Assembly (NCBI GenBank): GCA_002422125.1
Contig: DITF01000087.1
Coordinates: 18,237 to 26,641 of the forward strand
Reading direction: 5' to 3'
Length of the DNA: 8,405 bases
Source: a bacterium UBP17_UBA6191
GTDB lineage: Bacteria > Muiribacteriota > UBA6191
The notes beneath the pieces were generated by a model, which had not been told where the DNA came from, did no database searches, and saw only the letters and a list, made by a program, of their open reading frames with translations. The translations under genes were made by a program, and so were the position numbers. Positions 1 to 6,508 of this stretch are shown here, one piece after another (positions within the stretch are counted from its first letter, which is position 1; the number at the start of each line of letters is the position of its first letter).

Positions 1-1
1 C

Positions 2-82
2 GGTGTCTGGAAGCACCTCCAGCCAGAATTGGCAGATATTTATCATAGTACTGGTGATGGAACTCTTAAGGTATTGTCCTGA
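2..82 (+). CDS. C-terminal end of an unidentified upstream protein (partial)
   Basis: An open frame runs in from the left edge and ends at TGA 80-82, two bases before the next start codon. It encodes the last 26 residues, beginning GVWKHLQPEL and ending TLKVLS. I do not recognise a family from so short a tail. It is mostly polar with no obvious membrane segment. The 2-base gap to the following asparagine synthase gene, on the same strand, suggests that it belongs to the same operon. That the frame is coding is inferred from the tight junction alone. Confidence 0.5.
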   Translation, partial: GVWKHLQPELADIYHSTGDGTLKVLS

Positions 83-84
83 TT

Positions 85-1815
85 ATGTGTGGAATCGCCG
101 GCTATATCAGTTTATGTAACGAATCCACAGAACAGATTGAGGGAATTTTATCCTCAATGCTGGAGAGGATAAAACATCGGGGTCCCAATCAAAGGGGCTT
201 ACATGTCCATAATAATATGGGCATTGGGATGAATCGTTTAAGCATAGTGGATCGGGAAACTCATATAATACCCTATTGTGACCCCAAAGATTCATCAGAG
301 TATCTGGTTTACAACGGAGAAATATATAATCACATGGAACTTCGGGCCGGGCTTCCGGAAGATTATGTGTACCAGACTCAGTCGGATTCAGAAACCTGCC
401 TTTATGCCATGAAATTTCATGGACCCAAGGCTTTGGAATCTTTTAATGGTATGTATGCCTTTGCCTATCTGGACACTAGGTCGGATAAGCTTTTAGTGGC
501 TCGGGACAAGACGGGAGAGAAGCCTTTATATTATCTGAAGCATCGTAATTTTATTGCATTTTGCTCAGAATTGAAGGGGTTCATGGGCCTAGTTCAGTTT
601 AAAGAACGGGAAAGCCTTTGTTATGAATCTTACGAGTTCTGCTTTGGTTCAGATACACTGCTCGAGTCCATCCAAGCCATTGAGCCTGGGGAATATCTTG
701 AAATTTCCAGTCATGGCGAACTCAGATCAGTTGATTACTGGAAAGCTTGGCTAAGACAGGTTCCCATGCAGGATGATGAGTTCTGGATTGAGAAACAACT
801 TACTGATTTAATTGTGGATAGCATCGAGCTCAGGACAAAAAATCTGGCTCACTCTTATGCCTGTTTTACCAGTGGGGGAGTTGATTCCGCGCTGATCGCC
901 TGTATCGCCAAACCTAACCGTTTGTATTACTGTCATTATGATTTGGGTAAGGCCTTTGATGAAATGGATTATGCCAGATTGATTGCTCAAAAAGTGGGAG
1001 TTGATTTAACCGTTATTGAGCCCAATAAAGATGATTTTGAACGGACCAGACCTTATATTGCTTGGCATCTGGACACACCTTGCACTTGGACAAGTTTTAG
1101 TATCTGGATGATTCTTGAGAATCTGCACCCTGAGATCAAGGTGATCATGAGTGGGGAAGGTGCCGATGAAATGTTTGGGGGATATCATCGCTATCATCTA
1201 CTGCACCACGACGAGCAGATCCATAAGCTTCAGGCATTGGAAGAATACAAGTTTTTGATTAACCGCTATTACGGCAGACCAGAAGAACGATATGCCCGTC
1301 TGATCAATCGCTGTGACAATCGTTATGACAAAAGAACCAGTGAATTTGTATTGTCCATGGTAGAAAAATATTTTGCCTTGAGTGGGGACGATGTGATCCA
1401 TGCTATGGGTCTACATGACTTCTACACCACCATGCAGGTTTTGCTGCAGATGAGTGATAGAATGAGTATGGCATTTTCGGTGGAGAATCGTTCTCCCTAT
1501 CTTGATCATCGTTTAGTGCAGTTTGCGTATCAGATGCCATCGCATTATAAAATTCGTGACGGTAAAACCAAGTGGATTCTAAAGCGGATCGCAGAAAAAT
1601 TTGTTCCCAAAGAAATTGCTCAAAGAACCGACAAAAGAGGTTTTAGTGCCCCTGTGAACATCTGGTACGGATGGGATAAAGCCGGCCAGTATAATCGCTC
1701 AATTTATAAAGATATGGTGTATCAGGACTGGAAGTCCAGCGTCTTGGCAGGGTGTTCTCCTTATTCGGAATCAAGAATTCCAGCCGTTCCAACCGTTAGG
1801 AGAAGTGTTGGATAA
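85..1815 (+). CDS. asnB: Asparagine synthase (glutamine-hydrolysing), AsnB-type amidotransferase 1
   Basis: This 576-residue cytoplasmic enzyme hydrolyses glutamine in its N-terminal domain and passes ammonia to a C-terminal synthetase domain, which activates a carboxylate with ATP and converts it to an amide. The start is fixed by MCGIAG: Cys2 becomes the N-terminal nucleophile once Met is removed. The class II glutaminase motifs are intact: HRGP (31-34), NRLSIVD (50-56), NGEIYN (78-83) and the SDSE region (100-103). The synthetase half carries the ATP-pyrophosphatase P-loop SGGVDS (263-268), SGEGADEMFGGY (356-367) with the canonical catalytic Glu358, and an S-V-E-N-R-S-P-Y-L-D-H region (465-475). 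It stops soon after the RGFSAPVN segment (518-525), so it lacks the long C-terminal helices present in the second copy in this window. Free asparagine is the default product, but in surface-glycan clusters such paralogues often amidate sugar acids or sugar-linked amino acids. Which applies here is not visible. Confidence 0.93.
   Translation: MCGIAGYISLCNESTEQIEGILSSMLERIKHRGPNQRGLHVHNNMGIGMNRLSIVDRETHIIPYCDPKDSSEYLVYNGEIYNHMELRAGLPEDYVYQTQSDSETCLYAMKFHGPKALESFNGMYAFAYLDTRSDKLLVARDKTGEKPLYYLKHRNFIAFCSELKGFMGLVQFKERESLCYESYEFCFGSDTLLESIQAIEPGEYLEISSHGELRSVDYWKAWLRQVPMQDDEFWIEKQLTDLIVDSIELRTKNLAHSYACFTSGGVDSALIACIAKPNRLYYCHYDLGKAFDEMDYARLIAQKVGVDLTVIEPNKDDFERTRPYIAWHLDTPCTWTSFSIWMILENLHPEIKVIMSGEGADEMFGGYHRYHLLHHDEQIHKLQALEEYKFLINRYYGRPEERYARLINRCDNRYDKRTSEFVLSMVEKYFALSGDDVIHAMGLHDFYTTMQVLLQMSDRMSMAFSVENRSPYLDHRLVQFAYQMPSHYKIRDGKTKWILKRIAEKFVPKEIAQRTDKRGFSAPVNIWYGWDKAGQYNRSIYKDMVYQDWKSSVLAGCSPYSESRIPAVPTVRRSVG
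1798..1802 (+). promoter_or_regulatory. Ribosome binding site deciding the start of the first methyltransferase
   Basis: AGGAG lies inside the end of the preceding gene. It is only 2 bases from the GTG at 1805, too close for normal initiation, but 5 bases from the TTG at 1808. The spacing therefore favours TTG 1808 as the true start, one codon shorter than the longest open frame. Confidence 0.55.
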
Positions 1816-2641
1816 GAATTTTAAGTGCCCGGTATGTAGTGCTCAGAATTTGAGTTTACTATTTAACCCCACAATTCAGCCCCAATATCCTAGAGCCTAT
1901 TATTTGTGTGATGGTTGCCAGCTTTTGGTAAGTGATTTGGATTTTGAGAAAATTCTGGGAGCACGAGCTTCCTCTGGATATTACGAAAGCCTAGACACTG
2001 AGAATATAAAATCCAAGTTCCAAAGAGTGATGTCCATGGGTCCAAAAGAATCAGATAACTGGACTCGGGTACGAAGAATTCTTAAGAATATTTCAGAGTT
2101 TCAATCTTCCTTTGGACTGGTTCAGGGGCGTAGAGCCTTAGATATTGGAAGCGGTACAGGGGTATTTGCGGCCAGACTTCTTATGGAAGACTCGTCCTGG
2201 TCTGTAGATTGTGTTGAGCCGGACCCAAGGGCCTGTCTGCATATTCAGGAAGTTGTAAGCAATGCATCGGTGTTTTGTGGAACTCTTGGTCAATGTGAGA
2301 ATCTTCAGACCTATGATTTAATAACCCTTAACCGGGTGCTGGAACATTTGCCAGATCCACTGATAATCGTGAGGCAAATAAAAACTCTCTTAAATCCTGG
2401 GGGAGTGGTTTATATAGAGGTTCCAGATCTGGTTTGTTATAGTCTATTTGGTGCGGATGCTCCAGAATTTGGTGTCGAGCATTTGAGTATTTGGAGCCCT
2501 CAGGCTTTGATTTGTCTCATCCATCAATCAGGCTTGATTGATTTACAAACAGCTCGCTACCACGAACCCAGTGGAAAAATCAGTAGTGTTATATATGCCA
2601 CAAATTTGGCTGATCTTAAGGTGAAGCGAGCTTGTGGGTAG
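1808..2641 (+). CDS. Zinc-ribbon class I SAM-dependent methyltransferase
   Basis: This methyltransferase is about 277 residues from TTG 1808, or 278 from GTG 1805 (numbering below is from the GTG). The N-terminus has two CxxC knuckles, CPVC (8-11) and CDGC (35-38), expected to bind zinc. A Rossmann-fold SAM domain follows: motif I LDIGSGTGVFA (112-122), the acidic residue Glu138 in VEPD for the SAM ribose, an LEHLPDP segment (179-185) and the late NPGG turn (197-200). This layout resembles the front two-thirds of sugar C-methyltransferases, which carry a zinc-binding domain, but the protein is clearly shorter and lacks their long C-terminal domain. The acceptor could be a sugar or another small molecule and cannot be told from the sequence. 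The gene overlaps the previous one by 8 to 11 bases, implying translational coupling. Its stop codon overlaps the next ribosome binding site. Confidence 0.85.
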   Translation: MDKNFKCPVCSAQNLSLLFNPTIQPQYPRAYYLCDGCQLLVSDLDFEKILGARASSGYYESLDTENIKSKFQRVMSMGPKESDNWTRVRRILKNISEFQSSFGLVQGRRALDIGSGTGVFAARLLMEDSSWSVDCVEPDPRACLHIQEVVSNASVFCGTLGQCENLQTYDLITLNRVLEHLPDPLIIVRQIKTLLNPGGVVYIEVPDLVCYSLFGADAPEFGVEHLSIWSPQALICLIHQSGLIDLQTARYHEPSGKISSVIYATNLADLKVKRACG

Positions 2642-2645
2642 GAGG
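2641..2645 (+). promoter_or_regulatory. Strong ribosome binding site before the second methyltransferase
   Basis: GGAGG, 5 bases before ATG 2651, is the best Shine-Dalgarno match seen in the window. Its first G is the last base of the upstream TAG stop codon, so termination and re-initiation occur at the same place. Confidence 0.7.
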
Positions 2646-2650
2646 TTTTT

Positions 2651-3532
2651 ATGAGTGAAAAGTCTAAAATAATTCAATTTTACGATTCAATCGCATCTAG
2701 TTATGCCAGCCAGTATTCTGCTGAAAATCTTCACAATACAAGTACTAGATATCCAGCCAACTACTTTCGTTTGCAACTCTTGTTGCGCTCATTTCGCGAT
2801 GGAAATATTCAAACTCTGATTGAGGTGGGTTGTGGAGAGGGCACCCCTTTGTTAAATCTGGCTCAGATGGGTTTTGATGTTACGGGATTTGATATATCGC
2901 CTAAAATGGTGGAGATGGCTAAGGCAAATTTTGTTGCCAATAATCTGGACCCAGAAAAGATTTTTTGTGGGGATGTTGAATTTCCTTCTTCGTTAGCAAA
3001 GTGTGCCAAAAAAATTGGGTATGATGGGCTTCTGGCAATGGGTGTGATGCCCCATCTTGATAAAGATCAGTGGGGTCTTAAAAATATGGCTTCTCTGGTG
3101 AAGCCCGGGGGTCGGACATTTATTGAGTTTCGCAATAAATTGTTTAGTCTGTTTACCTTTAACGAATATACATTTGAATTTATTATGGATGACTTGTTAA
3201 GTGGGGTAGGTGAGGAATTAAAAGCCATCGTAGCAGAACGCTTAAAGCCAGCCATGGTAGGTTCTAAATCTGTGGCCAATGATGATGGATATCATCAGGT
3301 GAAGGCTCGATTTCATACGCCTATGGAGGCAGTGTCACTGATGGAGGCAGCAGGCCTCAAAACCATCAAAACACATTGGTACCATCATCACGCAGCTCCT
3401 CCGTTTATTGAGAAATTTAACCCTCAGGAATTTAGGGATCAGTCCTTAAACATGGAGCTTAAGGAAGATTGGCGCAGTATGTTTATGTGCTCAGCCTTTG
3501 TGATCGAAGCGATTCGCTATGAAGACGAATAA
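2651..3532 (+). CDS. Class I SAM-dependent methyltransferase (second, different subfamily)
   Basis: This 293-residue predicted cytoplasmic methyltransferase has an N-terminal lead of the IIQFYDSIASSYA kind (7-19), typical of UbiE- or Methyltransf_25-like small-molecule methyltransferases. It continues with motif I IEVGCGEGTPLLNLA (57-71), Asp81 in GFDIS for SAM ribose binding, a CGDV acidic motif (106-109) and the KPGG turn (151-154). The C-terminal third (about 165-293) is extended and holds an unusual His cluster, HWYHHHAAPP (242-251). That cluster might contribute to acceptor or metal binding, which is inference only. There are no zinc knuckles, and it is not an obvious duplicate of the preceding methyltransferase, so the two probably modify different positions. 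The start ATG has a GGAGG site, and the end overlaps the next gene by 14 bases. Confidence 0.87.
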   Translation: MSEKSKIIQFYDSIASSYASQYSAENLHNTSTRYPANYFRLQLLLRSFRDGNIQTLIEVGCGEGTPLLNLAQMGFDVTGFDISPKMVEMAKANFVANNLDPEKIFCGDVEFPSSLAKCAKKIGYDGLLAMGVMPHLDKDQWGLKNMASLVKPGGRTFIEFRNKLFSLFTFNEYTFEFIMDDLLSGVGEELKAIVAERLKPAMVGSKSVANDDGYHQVKARFHTPMEAVSLMEAAGLKTIKTHWYHHHAAPPFIEKFNPQEFRDQSLNMELKEDWRSMFMCSAFVIEAIRYEDE

Positions 3533-4811
3533 AGAGGACCTGTATCAATTTTTGGTAGAATTGTTTCCCATTTGTCGTAGCTTAACGGGTCCTGGGGTTA
3601 GACAGACTTTAAAAATGATTCAGGAGATAGTTCCAATTCATGTTTTTGAGGAACCCAGTGGAAATCAGGTGTTTGATTGGGTGATTCCCCAGGAGTGGAG
3701 TATTGATTCGGCCTGGATCGAAGACATGAGTGGTAACCGTGTAGTTGATTTTGCGAACAATAACCTCCATGTCATGAGTTACTCTCAAGCTGTAGATAAG
3801 GTTATGAGTCGAGATGAACTTGAATCTCATCTATATAGCCTTGATGATTTGCCACAAGCCATACCGTATACCACATCATATTATCGTGATGACTGGAAGT
3901 TTTGCCTCAGTAAGCATCAAAAAGATCAATTGAATGAACCTAGATACAGGGCAGTGATTAACAGTAGACACTACCAGGGTTCTTTGACATGGGCCGAGGT
4001 AGTGATTCCCGGGGTACTAAAGGATGAGATTTTGTTCTCGTGCAACATATGTCATCCGTCTCTTGCCAGTAATGAGTTATCTGGCCCCGTACTAGCTACC
4101 TATTTAGCCAGAGAACTATTACAGACTACTCCACGATATACATATCGTTTTGCCTTTGTCCCCGAGACTATAGGCTGTCTGACTTTTTTGAAACACCGTC
4201 TGCAACATTTAAAGGAGTTTTGTAAGGCAGGATTTGTGCTCACTTGCCTCGGGGATGCCAATGAGTGGTCGGTGGTAAAAACCAAGTCCTCCGATTCCTT
4301 GGCAGATAAGGCGGCAATGGCGGTATTGCGGCATCGCAGTCCATTGAGGGAGTATCCTTGGTTCAATCGTGGTTCAGATGAACGGCAATACAATTTTCCT
4401 ACTGTAAATATCCCCGCAGTTTGTCTTTCTCGCTCCAAATTTGGGGAATATACCCAATATCATACATCTTTAGATAATCTGGATTTTGTGACCGAGAACT
4501 CATTGTATGAATCCTTTCAGATGTTAGCGGAATTGATTGAAGTATTGGAGGCCAATCAGATATATCGGGTCACATCCATTGGTGAGCCATTTTTGTCAAA
4601 AAAAGGATTGTATCCGGCCCATAGCACAAGGTTTTCTGGACACGGAATGAAGCCATTAATGAATTTTTTGAATGCTTGCAATGGGCAAAGATGTCTGACC
4701 GAAGCTTTGGAATATAGTCTGGCACCTGCTCGTTTGATTCTTGATTATCTGCCTTCGCTGATAAAAACAGATGTACTCAAAGTTGTAGAGCATGAAGGAT
4801 ATAAAAGATGA
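3519..4811 (+). CDS. DUF4910/DUF2172 aminopeptidase-like protein with C-terminal winged helix
   Basis: This 430-residue protein matches the family annotated as DUF4910 (aminopeptidase-like fold related to M28 zinc peptidases) with an inserted DUF2172 region and a C-terminal winged-helix segment. The family is common in polysaccharide biosynthesis clusters but has no settled reaction. Family hallmarks are LFPICRSLTG near the start (15-24), CHPSLASNELSGP (178-190), VPETIG (214-219), GSDERQY (285-291) and the YHTSLDNLDFV region (314-324). By analogy with M28 enzymes, His179, Glu216, Asp287 and His315 are the likely metal-site and catalytic residues. The position expected to be the metal-bridging Asp (D-N-x-S-G in M28) is Asn185. 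The last ~55 residues (about 376-430) are helical and fit the family's winged-helix module. No signal peptide is visible, so it is probably cytoplasmic. It overlaps the previous gene by 14 bases and the next by 4, so it is firmly in the operon. It may hydrolyse an amide on a glycan precursor, but that is inference. Confidence 0.85.
   Translation: MKTNKEDLYQFLVELFPICRSLTGPGVRQTLKMIQEIVPIHVFEEPSGNQVFDWVIPQEWSIDSAWIEDMSGNRVVDFANNNLHVMSYSQAVDKVMSRDELESHLYSLDDLPQAIPYTTSYYRDDWKFCLSKHQKDQLNEPRYRAVINSRHYQGSLTWAEVVIPGVLKDEILFSCNICHPSLASNELSGPVLATYLARELLQTTPRYTYRFAFVPETIGCLTFLKHRLQHLKEFCKAGFVLTCLGDANEWSVVKTKSSDSLADKAAMAVLRHRSPLREYPWFNRGSDERQYNFPTVNIPAVCLSRSKFGEYTQYHTSLDNLDFVTENSLYESFQMLAELIEVLEANQIYRVTSIGEPFLSKKGLYPAHSTRFSGHGMKPLMNFLNACNGQRCLTEALEYSLAPARLILDYLPSLIKTDVLKVVEHEGYKR
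4795..4799 (+). promoter_or_regulatory. Ribosome binding site for the WbpG-type gene, inside the upstream gene
   Basis: AAGGA lies 8 bases before ATG 4808, within the last codons of the aminopeptidase-like gene. Together with the ATGA stop/start overlap (4808-4811) it indicates translational coupling. Confidence 0.5.
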
Positions 4812-5947
4812 AATATTGTGCTTTATGTGTTCAGCCAGATACAAGGCCGGGGATTGTAATTGGAGAGGATGGGGTTTGTAATGCATGTATTCAACATCGG
4901 AATCGCCCTCAAATTGACTGGGAGACCCGTCGTTTGGAGTTCGAAGCTATGCTTCAGAAGTTTCGTGGCCGAGGCGTGGAGGGATTTGATTGCTTGATTC
5001 CAGTTTCTGGTGGTAAAGACAGTATTTATCAGGTCTTCAAGATGAAGTATGAATACGGTATGAATCCTCTTTGTGTCACTTATCGCACTCCATTAAGAAC
5101 TGAATTGGGGCAAAAAAATCTAAATGCACTGATTAACATGAATGTGATGCACTTAGATGTTTCATTTCCATTGGATGTGGAGAGGAGACTTTTAGTAAAG
5201 ACCATGGAGGAAGAAGGCTCAGCGGGAATTCCATGTCATATGGGCTTACTGTCCGTGGCTCTTAAGACTGCTATTCGTTATAAAATACAACTTGTTGTAT
5301 GGGGAGAAAATGCGGCTCAAGAGTACGGCGGTACTGTGAGCGACGCAAAAAATCCGTATATGGATAGAAACTGGTGCCTAAAATATGGGTGCTTGCAAAA
5401 TCGCGAACCAATGAGCTACCAGTGTGAGACAATTTCCGAAAGAGATTTGATACCCTATGATTTACCCTCTGATCAGGAATTGAAAGACTCCAGAATAGCA
5501 GCTATTTTTCTGGGGCATTTTTTCCCTTGGGATCCGGTAGAGAATTACCGCTTGGCCCAAAAAATGGGATTTTCAAAACGCAGCTCAGGTTCAGTTCTAG
5601 GACTTTACGATTTTGCAGATTTGGACTGTCATCTGATTCCGATTCATCATTTTACCAAGTGGTACAAGTTTGGGATTGGACGAACTTTTGACAATGCATC
5701 CGTTGAAATTCGCAATGGCAGAATGAGTCGAGAAGAAGCTATTAATAAGATTAGAAATCATCGAGATATTGCCTGGAAAGAAAATGTTGATGCTCTGTGT
5801 GAGTTTATTGGATGGGATTTTTCAAAATTCCAAGCCTGCATGCGCAGTTTTGCCAACCCCGCACTTTGGAGGCCGACTGCCGAAGGCTTGGTTATGGATG
5901 GTTTTATAACAGGCGAAAAAATTGTAGACACTAGCTTGTATGAATAG
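4808..5947 (+). CDS. wbpG: N-acetyl sugar amidotransferase, WbpG family
   Basis: This 379-residue ATP-pyrophosphatase-fold enzyme belongs to the family of Pseudomonas WbpG and Campylobacter PseA. Those enzymes use ammonia to convert a sugar N-acetyl group into an acetamidino group on UDP-sugars or nonulosonic acids. Two zinc knuckles open the protein, Cys4/Cys7 (CALC) and Cys24/Cys27 (CNAC). The P-loop SGGKDS is at 67-72, and WGENAAQEYGG (165-175) is the second conserved segment. Length and the DTRPG opening (11-15) are normal for the family. There is no glutaminase domain, so ammonia must come from a partner. In the best-known O-antigen clusters that partner is a HisH/HisF-like pair, which is not in this window. 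The start ATG overlaps the upstream TGA (ATGA). The family call is firm; the exact sugar substrate is unknown. Confidence 0.9.
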   Translation: MKYCALCVQPDTRPGIVIGEDGVCNACIQHRNRPQIDWETRRLEFEAMLQKFRGRGVEGFDCLIPVSGGKDSIYQVFKMKYEYGMNPLCVTYRTPLRTELGQKNLNALINMNVMHLDVSFPLDVERRLLVKTMEEEGSAGIPCHMGLLSVALKTAIRYKIQLVVWGENAAQEYGGTVSDAKNPYMDRNWCLKYGCLQNREPMSYQCETISERDLIPYDLPSDQELKDSRIAAIFLGHFFPWDPVENYRLAQKMGFSKRSSGSVLGLYDFADLDCHLIPIHHFTKWYKFGIGRTFDNASVEIRNGRMSREEAINKIRNHRDIAWKENVDALCEFIGWDFSKFQACMRSFANPALWRPTAEGLVMDGFITGEKIVDTSLYE

Positions 5948-5956
5948 GGCTCGTTC

Positions 5957-6505
5957 ATGAATGAAACATACTCTCAAATCACAAAGCTTCTGGAAGAACT
6001 TAGAATCAAAAAAAAAGCGGAGTTTAACCGCAAGGTTCCGATTGGTGATTTGCTGACTGAGAGGCATGAAAATGCTAGAAAACTCGGTTTTGGGGAGGGT
6101 ACCACCTGTTATGATAATGTGCATATCATGGGGGATGTTAAGGTGGGTAAGCACACATTTATTGGCCCTAATGTGATTCTGGATGGCACCGGTGGTTTAG
6201 AAATTGGGGATTATTGTTCAATCAGTGCAGGGGTGAAAATTTATACCCATAATTCTGTAAAGTGGGCTTTGAATCTTGGTAAGGCTCCGTATGACCGATT
6301 GCCGGTAAAAATTGGCAGTGGGGTTTATATTGGTCCAGATACAATTATTACCATGGGGGTAACGGTTGGTGATCAGTGTTTGATAGGGGCTCAATCTCTT
6401 ATCAACAAAAGTATCCCATCCCGTTCTAAGGCATGGGGTTCTCCTGCCCGAGTTACTGGGACTGTAGATGAGTATCTTGATGATAATTCTGAGCCAGGCA
6501 TGTAA
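5957..6505 (+). CDS. Left-handed beta-helix acyltransferase (hexapeptide-repeat, WbbJ/LacA-like)
   Basis: This 182-residue enzyme probably transfers an acetyl or other acyl group from acyl-CoA to a sugar hydroxyl or amino group. About 45 N-terminal residues are helical and charged. They are followed by imperfect hexapeptide repeats: V-K-V-G-K-H-T-F-I-G (61-70), L-E-I-G-D-Y-C-S-I-S (81-90) and V-K-I-G-S-G-V-Y-I-G-P (117-127). An inserted loop carries YTHNSVKW (96-103), whose His98 is the likely catalytic base. The conserved GSPARV turn (161-166) lies near the C-terminus, as in LacA/WbbJ relatives. An AGGG ribosome site (5946-5949) lies 7 bases before the ATG and overlaps the upstream stop. A run of nine A bases encodes Lys18-Lys20. 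The fold call is strong; the acyl donor and acceptor are inferred only from family and context. Confidence 0.88.
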   Translation: MNETYSQITKLLEELRIKKKAEFNRKVPIGDLLTERHENARKLGFGEGTTCYDNVHIMGDVKVGKHTFIGPNVILDGTGGLEIGDYCSISAGVKIYTHNSVKWALNLGKAPYDRLPVKIGSGVYIGPDTIITMGVTVGDQCLIGAQSLINKSIPSRSKAWGSPARVTGTVDEYLDDNSEPGM

Positions 6506-6508
6506 TGT

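Noticed and set aside
4100..4438. 112-codon open frame on the minus strand
   Set aside because: It lies entirely within the aminopeptidase-like gene, whose motifs across this stretch are clearly conserved. The antisense product has no recognisable motif, so it is a shadow frame.
5822..6154. 110-codon open frame on the minus strand spanning the WbpG/acyltransferase junction
   Set aside because: It crosses the ends of two well-supported + strand genes and shows no family features. A real antisense gene is not supported.
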